Origin: a virus
IMG/VR virus record: IMGVR_UViG_3300031578_000083
Location: 1 to 46,238 of that record
Length of the DNA: 46,238 nucleotides
Strand: one strand, 5' to 3'
A program made the position numbers and the translations under genes. The notes below the pieces were generated by a model that was given only the letters and a program-made list of their open reading frames with translations, made no database searches and was not told where the DNA came from. Shown in pieces: positions 1 through 9,174 of this stretch (positions are counted from its first letter, which is position 1; the number at the start of each line of letters is the position of its first letter).

Positions 1-3000
1 GTGCGTCGCCTGCGGCAGGCCTGCGGCTACCGCGAGCCCGGCCCGGTCCGGATCCATCTCATTCAGGTGAAGTTGACCGACGACGGGCTCGATCAGCGCG
101 GCGAGGCCTCCGGTGCCAGCCGAGGGCTCGATCGCGACGTCGGACGATTGTGGGGCGGCCAGGCGCGCCACGAGGTAGGCGATAGTCGGAGGGGTGGAGA
201 ACTGCTGTAGGTCTATCTGCTCCTGGTCTTTGACCGTCTGGGTGGCCAGGCGCGAAAGGACTCCCCTCAGCTCCTCCTCGGTGGCGTTAAAGTCCTGGGT
301 CAGGAGGCGTTGACCGTTTTCTCGCAACCAGCGGTTGATGGCGGCTTCCTGCGCTTCGTAGATGTCGCGCTTCGAGAAGGCACCTTCGGCCCGGGTGCCG
401 GCGTAGATCTCGCGGGCGAGGGTTTCCAGGCGGAGTCGGATGTCCTCACCGTTGCTGATGGCTTCATGGATTCGATCAACGAGCAGGAGCTGCGGGGATT
501 GAGCCTGCGTCTCGCCCGACGGTTGATCTGTGGCCGGTGGGGCAACGTCTGTGCTGGCTGGCTCCCCGGTATCCGCCCGTAGATCCTGGGCGTCGAAGGG
601 AACGTACTCGATGGTGGTCGTGGCCACGGTTGATCCGCCGACTTCGCCTTGGGGATGAGCCCGGACGCGGTATGCGGTGCCGCTGACTGAGGTGATGAAA
701 CCATGCAGCTTCCGTCCGTCCGGGGCGGTCCACTTGATGCTGTTTGCCTGCCCGAAGGTGGGCTGAAGAGTCGGCGCTGCCCCCCACTTCGCGTCTGCCG
801 CCTTCTTGAGAGCCGCTCCGTCCTCGGTAAGCATGCCCCAGCGGATGTTTGGGTAGCCGTATTTGTCGACGAGCGCCCCGAGCATCTGCATGGCGATGCC
901 CTGCCTTCGGAGGGTCGGTTTTACCGTGATGTTCTCGATCCGAGCCACACCCTGTTCGGCAGTGGTCTCGGCGTACTCGATAGCCCCCACCGCGTGTTTC
1001 GCTTTGTCCCTGGCGAAAAGATGGAATTTGTTCTCCCCGTTGCCAGCGGAACCAACGAAGTCTACGTGCTCGTCGTGGATGCTGTAGGGGCCGGCCTCTT
1101 CGGAGGAAGGGGCTGAGGAGGCGGTGGTCGGTTCGGGCTTGGGATAGAGCTGCCGCAGGGCGGCGCGCTGGGCGTTCTGAAGCAGGATAGGGCTCTCGTT
1201 GAGGAGTTGGCGGTCGCCAGAAATAGTGACCTCGACGCCGTAGTGCGCCTGCTCCGGATCGACAGCGGTGAGAACGGGGGCGGCCGGGTGTGGAACTATA
1301 TTGACGCTGACTTCGCCACGGACCGCAGTGCCGCGGCGCTGAAGATCACTCAGGCTTTTCTCTATCTCCTCGGTCGGGGCGCCGCTCATTCGCTCCAGTT
1401 CCTGTAAGGTTGAGGTCCAAGCATCGGTTTGAGCTATTGCCCACAGGTGGGGCTTCGACTCTGTCGGCTTCTCGATACGCCCCTCGGTAACCAAGCCGTT
1501 GAGGGCGGCCTCTTCAGCCGCTGGATTGAAGCTGCGCCAGCCGATCTTGAAGCTGATCCGGTTGACCGCCTTCCTCTTTTCGGCAGTGTCTTCAATAACC
1601 CAAAGCTTCTCGGCTGGGTGCCATTTGGCCCCCAGCGCCTTGAGTTGGTGCCGGTGCCGGTAGGTATTTCCGGTCAAACCGAGGTAGGTCGGGCCTGTTT
1701 CAGCGGTGCTCGGTTCGGGAGCCTCCGCAGGCTCGGAAACTGGCTCAGATTCGGGCCGTGGGAGCCTAACAGGCGACTCAAAAGGCAGTGGGCTCGATTT
1801 TACAGAGGCGCGCTCAGGGCCGATTTGCGGGGCGGGAGCGGGCATTTCCACAAATCCGGCCATTGGCGGGGCTGGGGTCACCAGATCCCTCTCCTCGACC
1901 GGCGCCGCCGCGACCTTCCCGCCCGGGCCGACGACGTGGTTGCGGATGAGCCGGCTGTAGATTTTCTGGGCATCGGGTCTCGCCAGACCAAATTCCTTTT
2001 CGAGCGTTGCCCGGAAGATCCGGCCGCGAGAGTGGGCGAGTTGGACAGCCCGATCATACAGGGCTCCCACATCAGCCTTCTTGGGCTCGATCTTTCGCAT
2101 CCGGGCGAGCAGCTCGTCGCCCTCGGGGCGCGTTAGAAGCTGGGTGGATTCTTGGCCGGAAACCTCCCGGACCAGGGCGCGGAAGTCGGCTTCGGGTAAG
2201 GCGAGGTCGCTCTTGAGGGCAAAGATAGCGGCGAGCTTCGTGTTGGTGAGCGGCTGAGTGGCGGGAGCGGCCGGCGCTGCCTCCGGAGGGGTGGTCGGCG
2301 CGGCCGTCTTCGCGACGGGCTGGGGTCCGCGCATCCGGTCGGCTTCAGTCTCTATCCGGTCGCTGGCCTCATCGTAGAGTCTCCGGGCGTGAGGTCTCAC
2401 CCATTCGCCCAGCTCTGCCGCCATCGCGTCCAGGAAGCGCTCCATGCGGTGGTAGCCGGCAGTTATCTTCCATGACGCGACGAGGCGCAGATCGTCCCAT
2501 ATCGCGCCCAGCTCCTCATCGGAAATGGACTGCGGCGTGAGTTCCCCGCGCGTGTCGCTGGCGAGCCGCTTGAGGCGGTCCTTGATGCGGGCGGCAGCCG
2601 CCTGGCCTTCTGTCTGCCGAATGGCGCGCAACTCGGTGGCCACCTCAGCATCTGTTTTCTGTGCGGCGGGAGCAGGGCCGGCTGTAGGCTCTGCGATCGG
2701 CGGCGCTGAGATGCCCTCCGCGCCGGCGAACAGCGGAGGAGGAACCTCTACTTGAGGGGTGCGTCCGGGGCGCCGGGCCGGTTTACGGGCTGGCGTTGCG
2801 ACGGGCCGAACAGCTTCTCCAGACGGGATTCCTTCGCTTGGCGGGTGTCCCTGTTCTGGAGCAGTTGGCGGAGCTGCCTCACCACTGATTCTCTCGGCGG
2901 CGCGAGGGGCGCGCGGTTGTTCTGGGGCATTGGCTTTTGCCTCCTTCTCTACTACGTAGCCGCTGGCGGCGGAGAGCAGCTCCGCCTTGGTCGGGGGCTG

Positions 3001-4395
3001 ATTCGTCCCGAAAAGTCCTTCTTGCTTCGGGTCTCCAAGCTCCTCGACGGCGTTGGAGTAGGCGATGAGGATGTCACCGATCCGGCGCGGAGCGCGGCTA
3101 TGCTCGGCGAAGACTTGGAGGAGGGTTCTGGCCTCGGGAGAAATGTCCCGGCCCAGAAGGCCCTGCTGGGCGAGGTAGTCGCCGATGGTGGTCCCGGTTT
3201 GTTTCAGCCAGGCCACTTTTCTGGCTGCTTCGGCCACGTCCGGGGCGAGGTCCAGTTTGTGGAGGCTGCCGGCCTTGATGCCCTGCTTGATCTGGGAGAA
3301 GGCGGGGGCGGCTCGAAGCATCCCGTTCGTGATGGACCGGATATTCGAGTCGGTGGACTCGGTGAGTGTCTCGATAGCTGTCGGATCCCCGTAGGCGTGA
3401 GCGAAAATGGCGTTCTGAATCCGCTGGGCTCCAGCCTTTGAGAGCGTTCCTTCAGCCGTCATCAGAGACGACTGCTCGGTTCGACCGGCGACGTGCTGAA
3501 CAAAGCTGCGCGGGAAGGCGCGATTAGAAGGCGCGGTTATTTCTGCCTCCGGATCGAAGTCCTGGAGCAACCCGCCGATCCTGCCGGCGTCAACGGTCGC
3601 CACTTCGGCTGGGCTCATCCTCTGCTGCGGATCGACGTTTGCTTCGCGCGCAAATTGCACGCGGTTGACCGGGCTGCGCCGAACACGAACGATGGCAAAG
3701 TCACCCAGCCGGTCGAGCACTTCCGGCGCGATGCCGAGCTGCTCCGAGTCCGCCTTCGCGGCGTCCTTGTATCGCTGGTAGACCTCGGGCCGATGCTGGC
3801 GCGCCCATCGCAAGGCATTCAGGCGACCGGTGCCGGCTTCGCTCACCAGGTCCGGGCCCACAACGGGAGCGCCGAAATTGACGAGGGGATCCGCGCCGAG
3901 GCGTCCGTACTCGAGGCGGCCGCCGATGTCGGCATATTGCACCTGGGATGCGGCGCGATCGCGCTGTCTGGGCTGGACCGCTTTCGGGTAGGCGGGGTTC
4001 TCGTTGCCGGCCAAGTCATGAGAGGCCAGCGGAGCGTCGAGAGGTACCGCGGCAAACTGATAGTCGATTTGAGTGCCCGGGACGGTTGCGGCGCGTCCTT
4101 TCGCTCCAAGCTGGAGGGGTGAGAGGCTGGCCGGTTTCCCCTCGGGCAGATCGACGGGCTCAGCTATGTCGAGGGTCGGGGCTTCCGACTCGGCGGGACG
4201 GTACTTCCCCGACGAGGCAATAGTCCCTTCGGCAATCAGCTTCTGAATGAGGTCTCGCGCCTGCGCGCTCCGCAGGTTGAGGGCGTTGCGAATGCCAGCC
4301 GCTGAAATCTTGCCCTCGCGCTTTGCCAGATCCCGGGCCTGCTGATAGACCTCCTCGGGGAGTGGACGCTCAACCCACGGTGCCTTCTCCTCTTT
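1..4395 (-). CDS. Large polyvalent phage protein (partial, runs off left edge)
   Basis: I read this frame codon by codon: there is no stop in 1465 codons from 4395 to the window edge. Domains in order, numbering from the codon after the TAG: FtsK-gamma-like winged helix (about 14-65); DdrB-like ParB-superfamily domain (about 180-270, with AFAREANV-like text near 248-252); Pro/Ala-rich linkers; a second winged helix (about 777-825); a short module like the 'KALGAKW...LWVI' domain of phage polyvalent proteins (about 917-933); GNAT acetyltransferase (about 1115-1185, RRQGIA acetyl-CoA loop near 1163); and at the edge an adenine-methylase-like start (FSTPP near 1400, EPSAGTGG near 1423). This is the composition of phage large polyvalent proteins, often ejected with DNA or antirestriction. 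There is no ATG before residue about 260, so the start is unresolved: either continuation through the TAG or a damaged GTG at 4376-4378. Confidence 0.85.
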
Positions 4396-4398
4396 CTA
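4376..4398 (-). promoter_or_regulatory. In-frame TAG followed by strong Shine-Dalgarno and out-of-frame GTG
   Basis: On the minus strand the TAG ending the 421-aa ORF (4396-4398) is followed at once by AAAGAGGAGAAGG, a strong ribosome-binding site. Eight bases after GAGGAG lies a GTG (4376-4378). As written, that GTG is one base out of frame and reads GTG GGT TGA. If the run GGG at 4374-4376 were GG, the GTG would open the 1465-codon frame directly. This is either the lost start of a separate gene (mutation or sequencing error) or a site where translation continues through TAG. Confidence 0.6.
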
Positions 4399-5661
4399 GT
4401 CGGCGGTATCATCTGATACCGCTTCCGGGGCGGGAGTGCCTTCGTTCATCCAGGGGTAGGCGTCGGACGGGGCTTCCGGCCGCGCCGCCTGGTCGCGTGT
4501 CGCTGGCCCGGCGCCGGTGCTCTCGGCGGGAGCTGTGGCTTGCGTCTCGCGGTACCAGTTTCTCAGTGCCTGCGGATCTATTCCGCCAGCGCGCAGGCGG
4601 GCGCGGCCCATGCGGCTGCCGGCGAGCTTCATCACAACGTCGAGGAAGGCTCCGACTCCGCCGCCGCCAGCCAGGTCAGTTTTCCACTGCTGTCCAACGT
4701 CGCCGGCGTCGAGTCCGCCATAGCTCGCCTGAAGCACGTCCTGGCCGAGACCGCTGAAGGTCTCCTGTCCACCCTCCGCCGCCGCTTGGACGGCGGCCGA
4801 GCCGAGGTAATCTCGCCAGCGCGGATAGAGCTGCTCCGCGAGTTCCCTTACCCCGAGGGTCTTGCTGGCTACCCGAGCGCCCTTCCAGAGATCGAGCAAC
4901 CGCTCGAAGGGAAGGGCTTCGGACAGGCCGAGCGGCACGGCGGAGGTCAAGACGGTGGCCTGTTCTCGCGGGGTTAGGGGGACTCCGCTTCGATCGGCGC
5001 GTGAGAGCGCGTCCTCGATGTGCATGGCCACGCCGGCGAGAGGCATCCCTCCGGGCAGAACGCTCGCGGCGAGGAAAGGCACCGTGGAGGTCAGTACGTT
5101 GAGAGCTTGAGCGGTGCCCGTGACGGGCGGTGGAACCACGTCCTGGACGGCGACATCGTGGAGGAGTTGCCGTTGCTGCTTGGCGGTTGTGGTGGAGGAG
5201 GGGGTTGTCTCAACGGGCTCGGGCTGGGTTTCCCCTACTGCGCGACGGGCAGCGGCCTGCCGGGCCTCGTCCGCGCCGCTGAGTTGCTCGATGAAATCGG
5301 CCAGCGGTACCATGCGGTCCGCTTTGCCGGCAAGGTCGAGCGGTTGGCGTTCGGCTGTTGAAGGTGTGCGGGCCTCATTCTGTTTCCGGATCAGTTCGTC
5401 GATTTGCGCGGTTCCTCCACTCATGCGCGAGATGGGATCGACCATCTGGAGTGCCCCTCTGAGGGCGCCGCCAGCGAAGCCGCGGCCGAGGACGTCGGCG
5501 AGAATCGACGGTCTATCAACTTCGGTGGGAGTGATAGTGGGCGCTCTGCCGGCGCTGGGCAGCCCGGTTTTCTTTGTACCGGCAATCGGCTTGAATCCAA
5601 GCTTGGAAAACAGGTCTGAATCCTCAGAGATGAAACCGAGCTGTGCCCAGAGATCCGGCAT
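4396..5661 (-). CDS. Putative ejection or polyvalent-protein N-terminal segment, 421 aa
   Basis: ATG at 5659-5661 has a clear AGGAGG site 8 bases upstream. The N-terminus is acidic and hydrophilic. The centre (about 180-240) is rich in small hydrophobic residues and could associate with membrane. Around 300 there is an 'AAEGGQETFSGLGQD' segment that resembles the helical 'E-x-x-QE' stretches common in phage polyvalent and ejection proteins. The C-terminus is a Pro/Ala/Thr linker that stops at TAG, and the same frame continues open for 1465 codons. The linker-like ending suggests this may be the N-terminal part of the giant downstream protein. No enzymatic motif is recognised. Gene position follows the P22-type DNA-transfer genes. 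Confidence 0.75.
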   Translation of the reverse strand: MPDLWAQLGFISEDSDLFSKLGFKPIAGTKKTGLPSAGRAPTITPTEVDRPSILADVLGRGFAGGALRGALQMVDPISRMSGGTAQIDELIRKQNEARTPSTAERQPLDLAGKADRMVPLADFIEQLSGADEARQAAARRAVGETQPEPVETTPSSTTTAKQQRQLLHDVAVQDVVPPPVTGTAQALNVLTSTVPFLAASVLPGGMPLAGVAMHIEDALSRADRSGVPLTPREQATVLTSAVPLGLSEALPFERLLDLWKGARVASKTLGVRELAEQLYPRWRDYLGSAAVQAAAEGGQETFSGLGQDVLQASYGGLDAGDVGQQWKTDLAGGGGVGAFLDVVMKLAGSRMGRARLRAGGIDPQALRNWYRETQATAPAESTGAGPATRDQAARPEAPSDAYPWMNEGTPAPEAVSDDTAD

Positions 5662-5664
5662 GGT

Positions 5665-7050
5665 TTACTGGACCTCCTGTGCCCCAGCAGCTTTGGCTTG
5701 GGCGAGATTCGCGCGCGGGATGGTGCCAACTTGTCCGTCTGGCCGTTTGATCATGACGGTATCGGCGGAGGCCTGCGGTGTGGCGTTGCCCGCGGCTCGG
5801 TAGACGGCGTCCTTACGTCGCTGGATGACCGCGCGCCGCGTTTGGAGCGTCTCGATGCGGGCCTCGTTCTCGGCGATCTTGGCTTCGAGCGTCCGGCGCC
5901 GGTCATCGAGGTTCCGGAGGGCGGTTTTGTCCTGCTCTTCCGCGTCTCTACTGTTCTGCGCGTCGATCTGCGTGTGGATCGTGTTGAGTTCGATTCCCGC
6001 GGCCTCATTCTGCGCGTGGAGCGTGTTCTCCTCGTCGAAGAGCTGGTCGTGTTCGGCTTGCCACTTCTGAAATTGCTGCTGCTTTGTCTCGGCGGATCTA
6101 TCCACGGCCGGCGCGCGTCCGCCCTGTTGGTAGGCGTTCGCCCGTTTGAGCGCGTCCTCATACCTGGCGCGCTCTTCGGGGGGGCGGTTGGGATCTCCTG
6201 TCGCCAGCGCGAAATCAAGGACGGTGTTGGGAACCGCCTGCTGCTCCGCCGTGCCCCGCTGGCTCGGCGTCATGCCGGCCTGCTGGAGCCTGGCGGCGAC
6301 GTCCTCGGTAATTGCATCTCCCACAAACGGGCGGAGGCGTCCTTGGGTAATCTCATGGAGCGTTGTGGCCCCTTCCTCCCCGCTGAGCAGAGGGGCTAGG
6401 CGGCCGGCGATGTCGAGGGACTGGGTGAGTTGTTTGTACTCATCCTCTATTTCCTTCTGCTTCTGAGCAATTGTGTCGGCGAGCCCTTGCGCCTGGGCGG
6501 TCTGCTGCCTCAGCCAGAGTGCGGCGTTGGTGTCGTAGACAGGCCGCTCGTCGGCGTCGTCTTGGCTCATGAGCCCCTGTTTGACAGCGGTATCGAGGAA
6601 GGCGGTCCAAGAGGTCTGGTCTTTGACCGTCTGGCCGAGGGCTGCGGCATTGGCGAGGGCCTGGGCATGTTTGTCGTACTCGAGCTTCTTGAGATTCAGG
6701 TCATCGGTTTTCCTCTTTGTCTCCGCCGCCGCCGCCGCCTGATCCGCCGTTGCCCAGTCAGAGACCTGGTCGGCAGCGGCAAGGCGATCGACGTGGAGCA
6801 TATTGTCGAGCGTGGACTTCCGGTCTACCGTGCCGTCGTCGGAAACGACAAAGGACCGGCGTAGAGCTTCCTGCTTGGCTTGATCGCGGGCGGCGGCCTC
6901 AGCATCGCGGCGGGCCTGATCAATTTGGAGCTGGCGGGCGTCGCCGAGCCGCGCCATGTCGCGGAGCCTGAGCACCTGTTCGCGCCCGGCCCCGATCTGG
7001 GGTGCGGCGGGCGGATTGAGCATCAAGGGGATTCGTGCGTCGATGGGCAT
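5665..7050 (-). CDS. Coiled-coil structural/ejection protein, 461 aa
   Basis: The product is dominated by charged Ala/Arg/Gln/Glu-rich helices (about 25-130 and 320-420), which predict long coiled coils. No catalytic motif is visible. It lies between the gp7-like DNA-transfer protein and the 421-aa ORF, which is the position of the second P22-type ejection protein (gp20), so an internal virion protein that is injected with DNA is the best inference. Ends in TAA 3 bases before the next ATG. Function otherwise unknown. Confidence 0.8.
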   Translation of the reverse strand: MPIDARIPLMLNPPAAPQIGAGREQVLRLRDMARLGDARQLQIDQARRDAEAAARDQAKQEALRRSFVVSDDGTVDRKSTLDNMLHVDRLAAADQVSDWATADQAAAAAETKRKTDDLNLKKLEYDKHAQALANAAALGQTVKDQTSWTAFLDTAVKQGLMSQDDADERPVYDTNAALWLRQQTAQAQGLADTIAQKQKEIEDEYKQLTQSLDIAGRLAPLLSGEEGATTLHEITQGRLRPFVGDAITEDVAARLQQAGMTPSQRGTAEQQAVPNTVLDFALATGDPNRPPEERARYEDALKRANAYQQGGRAPAVDRSAETKQQQFQKWQAEHDQLFDEENTLHAQNEAAGIELNTIHTQIDAQNSRDAEEQDKTALRNLDDRRRTLEAKIAENEARIETLQTRRAVIQRRKDAVYRAAGNATPQASADTVMIKRPDGQVGTIPRANLAQAKAAGAQEVQ

Positions 7051-7054
7051 GGCG

Positions 7055-8038
7055 TCACCTGCTGTAGGAGGGAATCACGTACGCGTATCCGGACTGCTGC
7101 TTGTTGGCTGGAGCCCCTACGCCGAGCTTGAGCATATCGGCCAATTTGAAGGTCCCGGAATCGAACCCGCCGGCGAGCAACTTGTCGCCAGCGCTTCCAA
7201 TTCCCGAGAGCATGCTATTCCAGGCGTTGGCTCGGCCCATATAGTCCGCTGCCTTCACATCGCCCAGATCGGTGTAGTAGTTGCCCACCTGGTTGGCTAG
7301 GTTGAGGGTGTTGCCCGCCACGTCGCGAGCCGCGCCGAGTTCGGCGCCGGACGCCAGCTCCTCGCCGCGCATTCCGACGTCGCCGGCATACGCGGCGGAA
7401 TTGACCAGATTGCCCGAGGCCCGATTGCCGTAATTCTCTCCAGCCGCTATCTGCTGGCCGGTGGCCGTCTGCCCCATCCCAGCCAGAGAGCCGAGCACGT
7501 TGCCCCGTTGCTGGCGGTCAGCCAGGAACCGCTCGAAGGCTGCTTGGTACTCGGTTGAGGCCATGCCCTGGCCGTAGCGGGTGAGGGCCTTGAGAGTGCC
7601 CCCGGAGTTGAGGCCGCCACGCGCCGCGGCGGAGGCTTCGAGAGCCTTCTGTCCCTCCTGAAGCCGAAACTGGTAGCTCGGATCGTCCTGGGAGAACTCG
7701 AACTTCTCTTTCCCCAGGTTCACCAGGTCAGCGAGGCTGGACACACCCGCTTCCGCGTAAGGTGACGTCGCGTCGACGCCCTTCTTGTAGATGGACTCGA
7801 GTAGCGCGTTGGCGTCGGTAGTGGCTCCCTCGACGCCAGCGGCAGCCGTGCCGGCCGCGCCGCGGACGTTGCCGCCATAGGTGCCGGCGGCGTCCAGCAT
7901 CTGCTGGTTGACCTCCGGGACGGTCGTTTCCAAGCGGTCGATAGCGCGATTGACACTGTCGGTTTGGGCGGCTGCCGCCTTCTTGGTGGCATTGCGGCCC
8001 TGAATGCCGCCGATGATCGAAGTCACAAGACTGGGCAT
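7055..8038 (-). CDS. gp7-like DNA transfer (ejection) protein, 327 aa
   Basis: The text 'DPSYQFRLQEGQKAL' followed by 'SAAARGGLNSGGTLKAL' and 'YGQGMASTEY' (about 118-162) is the hallmark of a widespread podovirus protein usually annotated as DNA transfer or ejection protein, P22 gp7-like. It is carried inside the capsid and helps conduct DNA across the cell envelope. The N-terminus has a short Gly-rich hydrophobic start, and the rest is Gly/Ala-rich helix with GNYGNRA-type spacers. ATG at 8036-8038 has AGAGGAG upstream. It overlaps the end of the gp14-like gene by 16 bases. Length is somewhat longer than P22 gp7. Confidence 0.85.
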   Translation of the reverse strand: MPSLVTSIIGGIQGRNATKKAAAAQTDSVNRAIDRLETTVPEVNQQMLDAAGTYGGNVRGAAGTAAAGVEGATTDANALLESIYKKGVDATSPYAEAGVSSLADLVNLGKEKFEFSQDDPSYQFRLQEGQKALEASAAARGGLNSGGTLKALTRYGQGMASTEYQAAFERFLADRQQRGNVLGSLAGMGQTATGQQIAAGENYGNRASGNLVNSAAYAGDVGMRGEELASGAELGAARDVAGNTLNLANQVGNYYTDLGDVKAADYMGRANAWNSMLSGIGSAGDKLLAGGFDSGTFKLADMLKLGVGAPANKQQSGYAYVIPSYSR

Positions 8039-8505
8039 GATGTCTCCTCTGGTCGCTTGGCACTAATCCCGAATAGAAGCTGGTCGTGCATCCGGCCGTC
8101 CTTCAGGAAGCTGCGCTCATTTCTTCCGTAGCTACTCATACCCGCCGTAATCGCCAGAGCGACGGCCAGGCGGTTGTAGGCTGGGATCGACGCCACGACG
8201 CGCCGGCACTCGCCCTGCTCAAAGACCCACTCGATTGCTCCGCGAAGGGCTTGGTGAGAACGTCCCCAGGCGACGGGGAGCAGGGCACAATGGACCTCCC
8301 AACAGATGGCGTTCTGAGGCAGGAAGCTCAGAATCCCGAGAGTGGCGTCGGGATCGAGCGCGAGCACGTACCAGATCCGGTCGTCGCCGTTCGGTCGAAA
8401 CTGCTCGGGAGCTGGCGCCGCATCGTCCGTGGCCCAGCGGTACTGAGTCGGATGCGTGAGGATCCGGCGTACCTGATCCAGGTCGTGGGTGCGCTCGAAG
8501 TGCAT
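8023..8505 (-). CDS. GNAT-fold / P22 gp14-like (DUF2824) protein, 160 aa
   Basis: This is a compact alpha/beta protein with a 'WYVLALDPDATLGILSF' beta segment, an 'EVHCALLP..WG' segment and a C-terminal 'NRLAVALAITAGM' helix, the layout of a GNAT-type acyltransferase. In P22-like phages a protein of this size and fold (gp14, DUF2824) lies immediately before the gp7 ejection gene, as here. The role in P22 is head/DNA-ejection assembly rather than proven acetylation. The acetyl-CoA loop is not clearly present, so enzymatic activity is doubtful. Confidence 0.7.
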   Translation of the reverse strand: MHFERTHDLDQVRRILTHPTQYRWATDDAAPAPEQFRPNGDDRIWYVLALDPDATLGILSFLPQNAICWEVHCALLPVAWGRSHQALRGAIEWVFEQGECRRVVASIPAYNRLAVALAITAGMSSYGRNERSFLKDGRMHDQLLFGISAKRPEETSCPVL

Positions 8506-8556
8506 AAGAATGGCATTCCAATGCGATTGTTATTCCCGGCAGCCCCCGTAAACTAC

Positions 8557-9168
8557 TCAAAACACGTAGTTAGGGGTTTTGTCCTCGGGCGCGGCCACTG
8601 TGCCGTCGCCGGTCACGCACTCTTCTCCGGTGCCATCTGGGAGCGTCACAGTTCCACCCCATTCCCAGACGCCGGCGCCCTTGGCGTAGCCGGTCACGCG
8701 GCCCTCAGCCTCGCCCCCCCATTCCCAGTCGCCATCGCCGGTCGCAGTGTGCGTGGAGTCTACGAGGCCGAGAGCGGTGCCCCCCCATTCCCACTCGCCC
8801 ACCGCTTGGCCCGGTATCTGGCCAACGGCGTGTCCCCCAAACTCCCAGGTCCCGTTGGCCCTCAGGGGCTGGTAGATAACGGCAACCGAAAGCGCAGTCG
8901 TGCGCGCCAGGCGCGTGGCTTCGTGGACGATAGCCGCGGCTGAAATCGCCGTGGTCCGGGCTTCGCGGTCACTTACACCAATGACGACAGCCGCTGAAAT
9001 CGCCGTGGTCCGGGCGTTGGTAGGGACCAGGAGATTGCCGGTGGCCGTGCCCGACCATTCCCAGACTCCGCTTCCTCCGGAAGATGGGGTGCCAGAAGCC
9101 GCGCCCAGTCCGAGGACTATGTTTGACAGCCGGCTCTCGGCGGTGCCGAGCTGCGCCGTGAAAGCCAT
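8557..9168 (-). CDS. Tandem-repeat appendage protein with W-E-W-G-G repeats, 203 aa
   Basis: There are two repeat families in one small protein. One is 'ARTTAISAAVVI' three times (about 52-100, with small changes). The other is 'G-x-W-E-W/F-x-G-x-A-x-G' five times (GVWEWSGTATG, GTWEFGGHAVG, GEWEWGGTALG, GDWEWGGEAEG, GVWEWGGTVTL). The DNA repeats too: 'ttcccag' blocks at 8657, 8718, 8782, 8838 and 9055, and a 20-base repeat near 8941 and 8995. The gene lies at the end of the fibre/appendage cluster, so a surface or decoration role is likely. I do not recognise the family. Confidence 0.75.
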   Translation of the reverse strand: MAFTAQLGTAESRLSNIVLGLGAASGTPSSGGSGVWEWSGTATGNLLVPTNARTTAISAAVVIGVSDREARTTAISAAAIVHEATRLARTTALSVAVIYQPLRANGTWEFGGHAVGQIPGQAVGEWEWGGTALGLVDSTHTATGDGDWEWGGEAEGRVTGYAKGAGVWEWGGTVTLPDGTGEECVTGDGTVAAPEDKTPNYVF

Positions 9169-9174
9169 AGGCGG

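Noticed and set aside
1429-2136. 235-codon plus-strand ORF
   Set aside because: Antisense to the polyvalent protein; no recognisable sequence.
2752-3441. 229-codon plus-strand ORF
   Set aside because: Antisense to the polyvalent protein's long open frame, which has clear domains.
4396-4398. General recoding of TAG to an amino acid
   Set aside because: Several late genes end cleanly at TAG next to the following start, so TAG acts as stop elsewhere; only this one TAG is suspicious.
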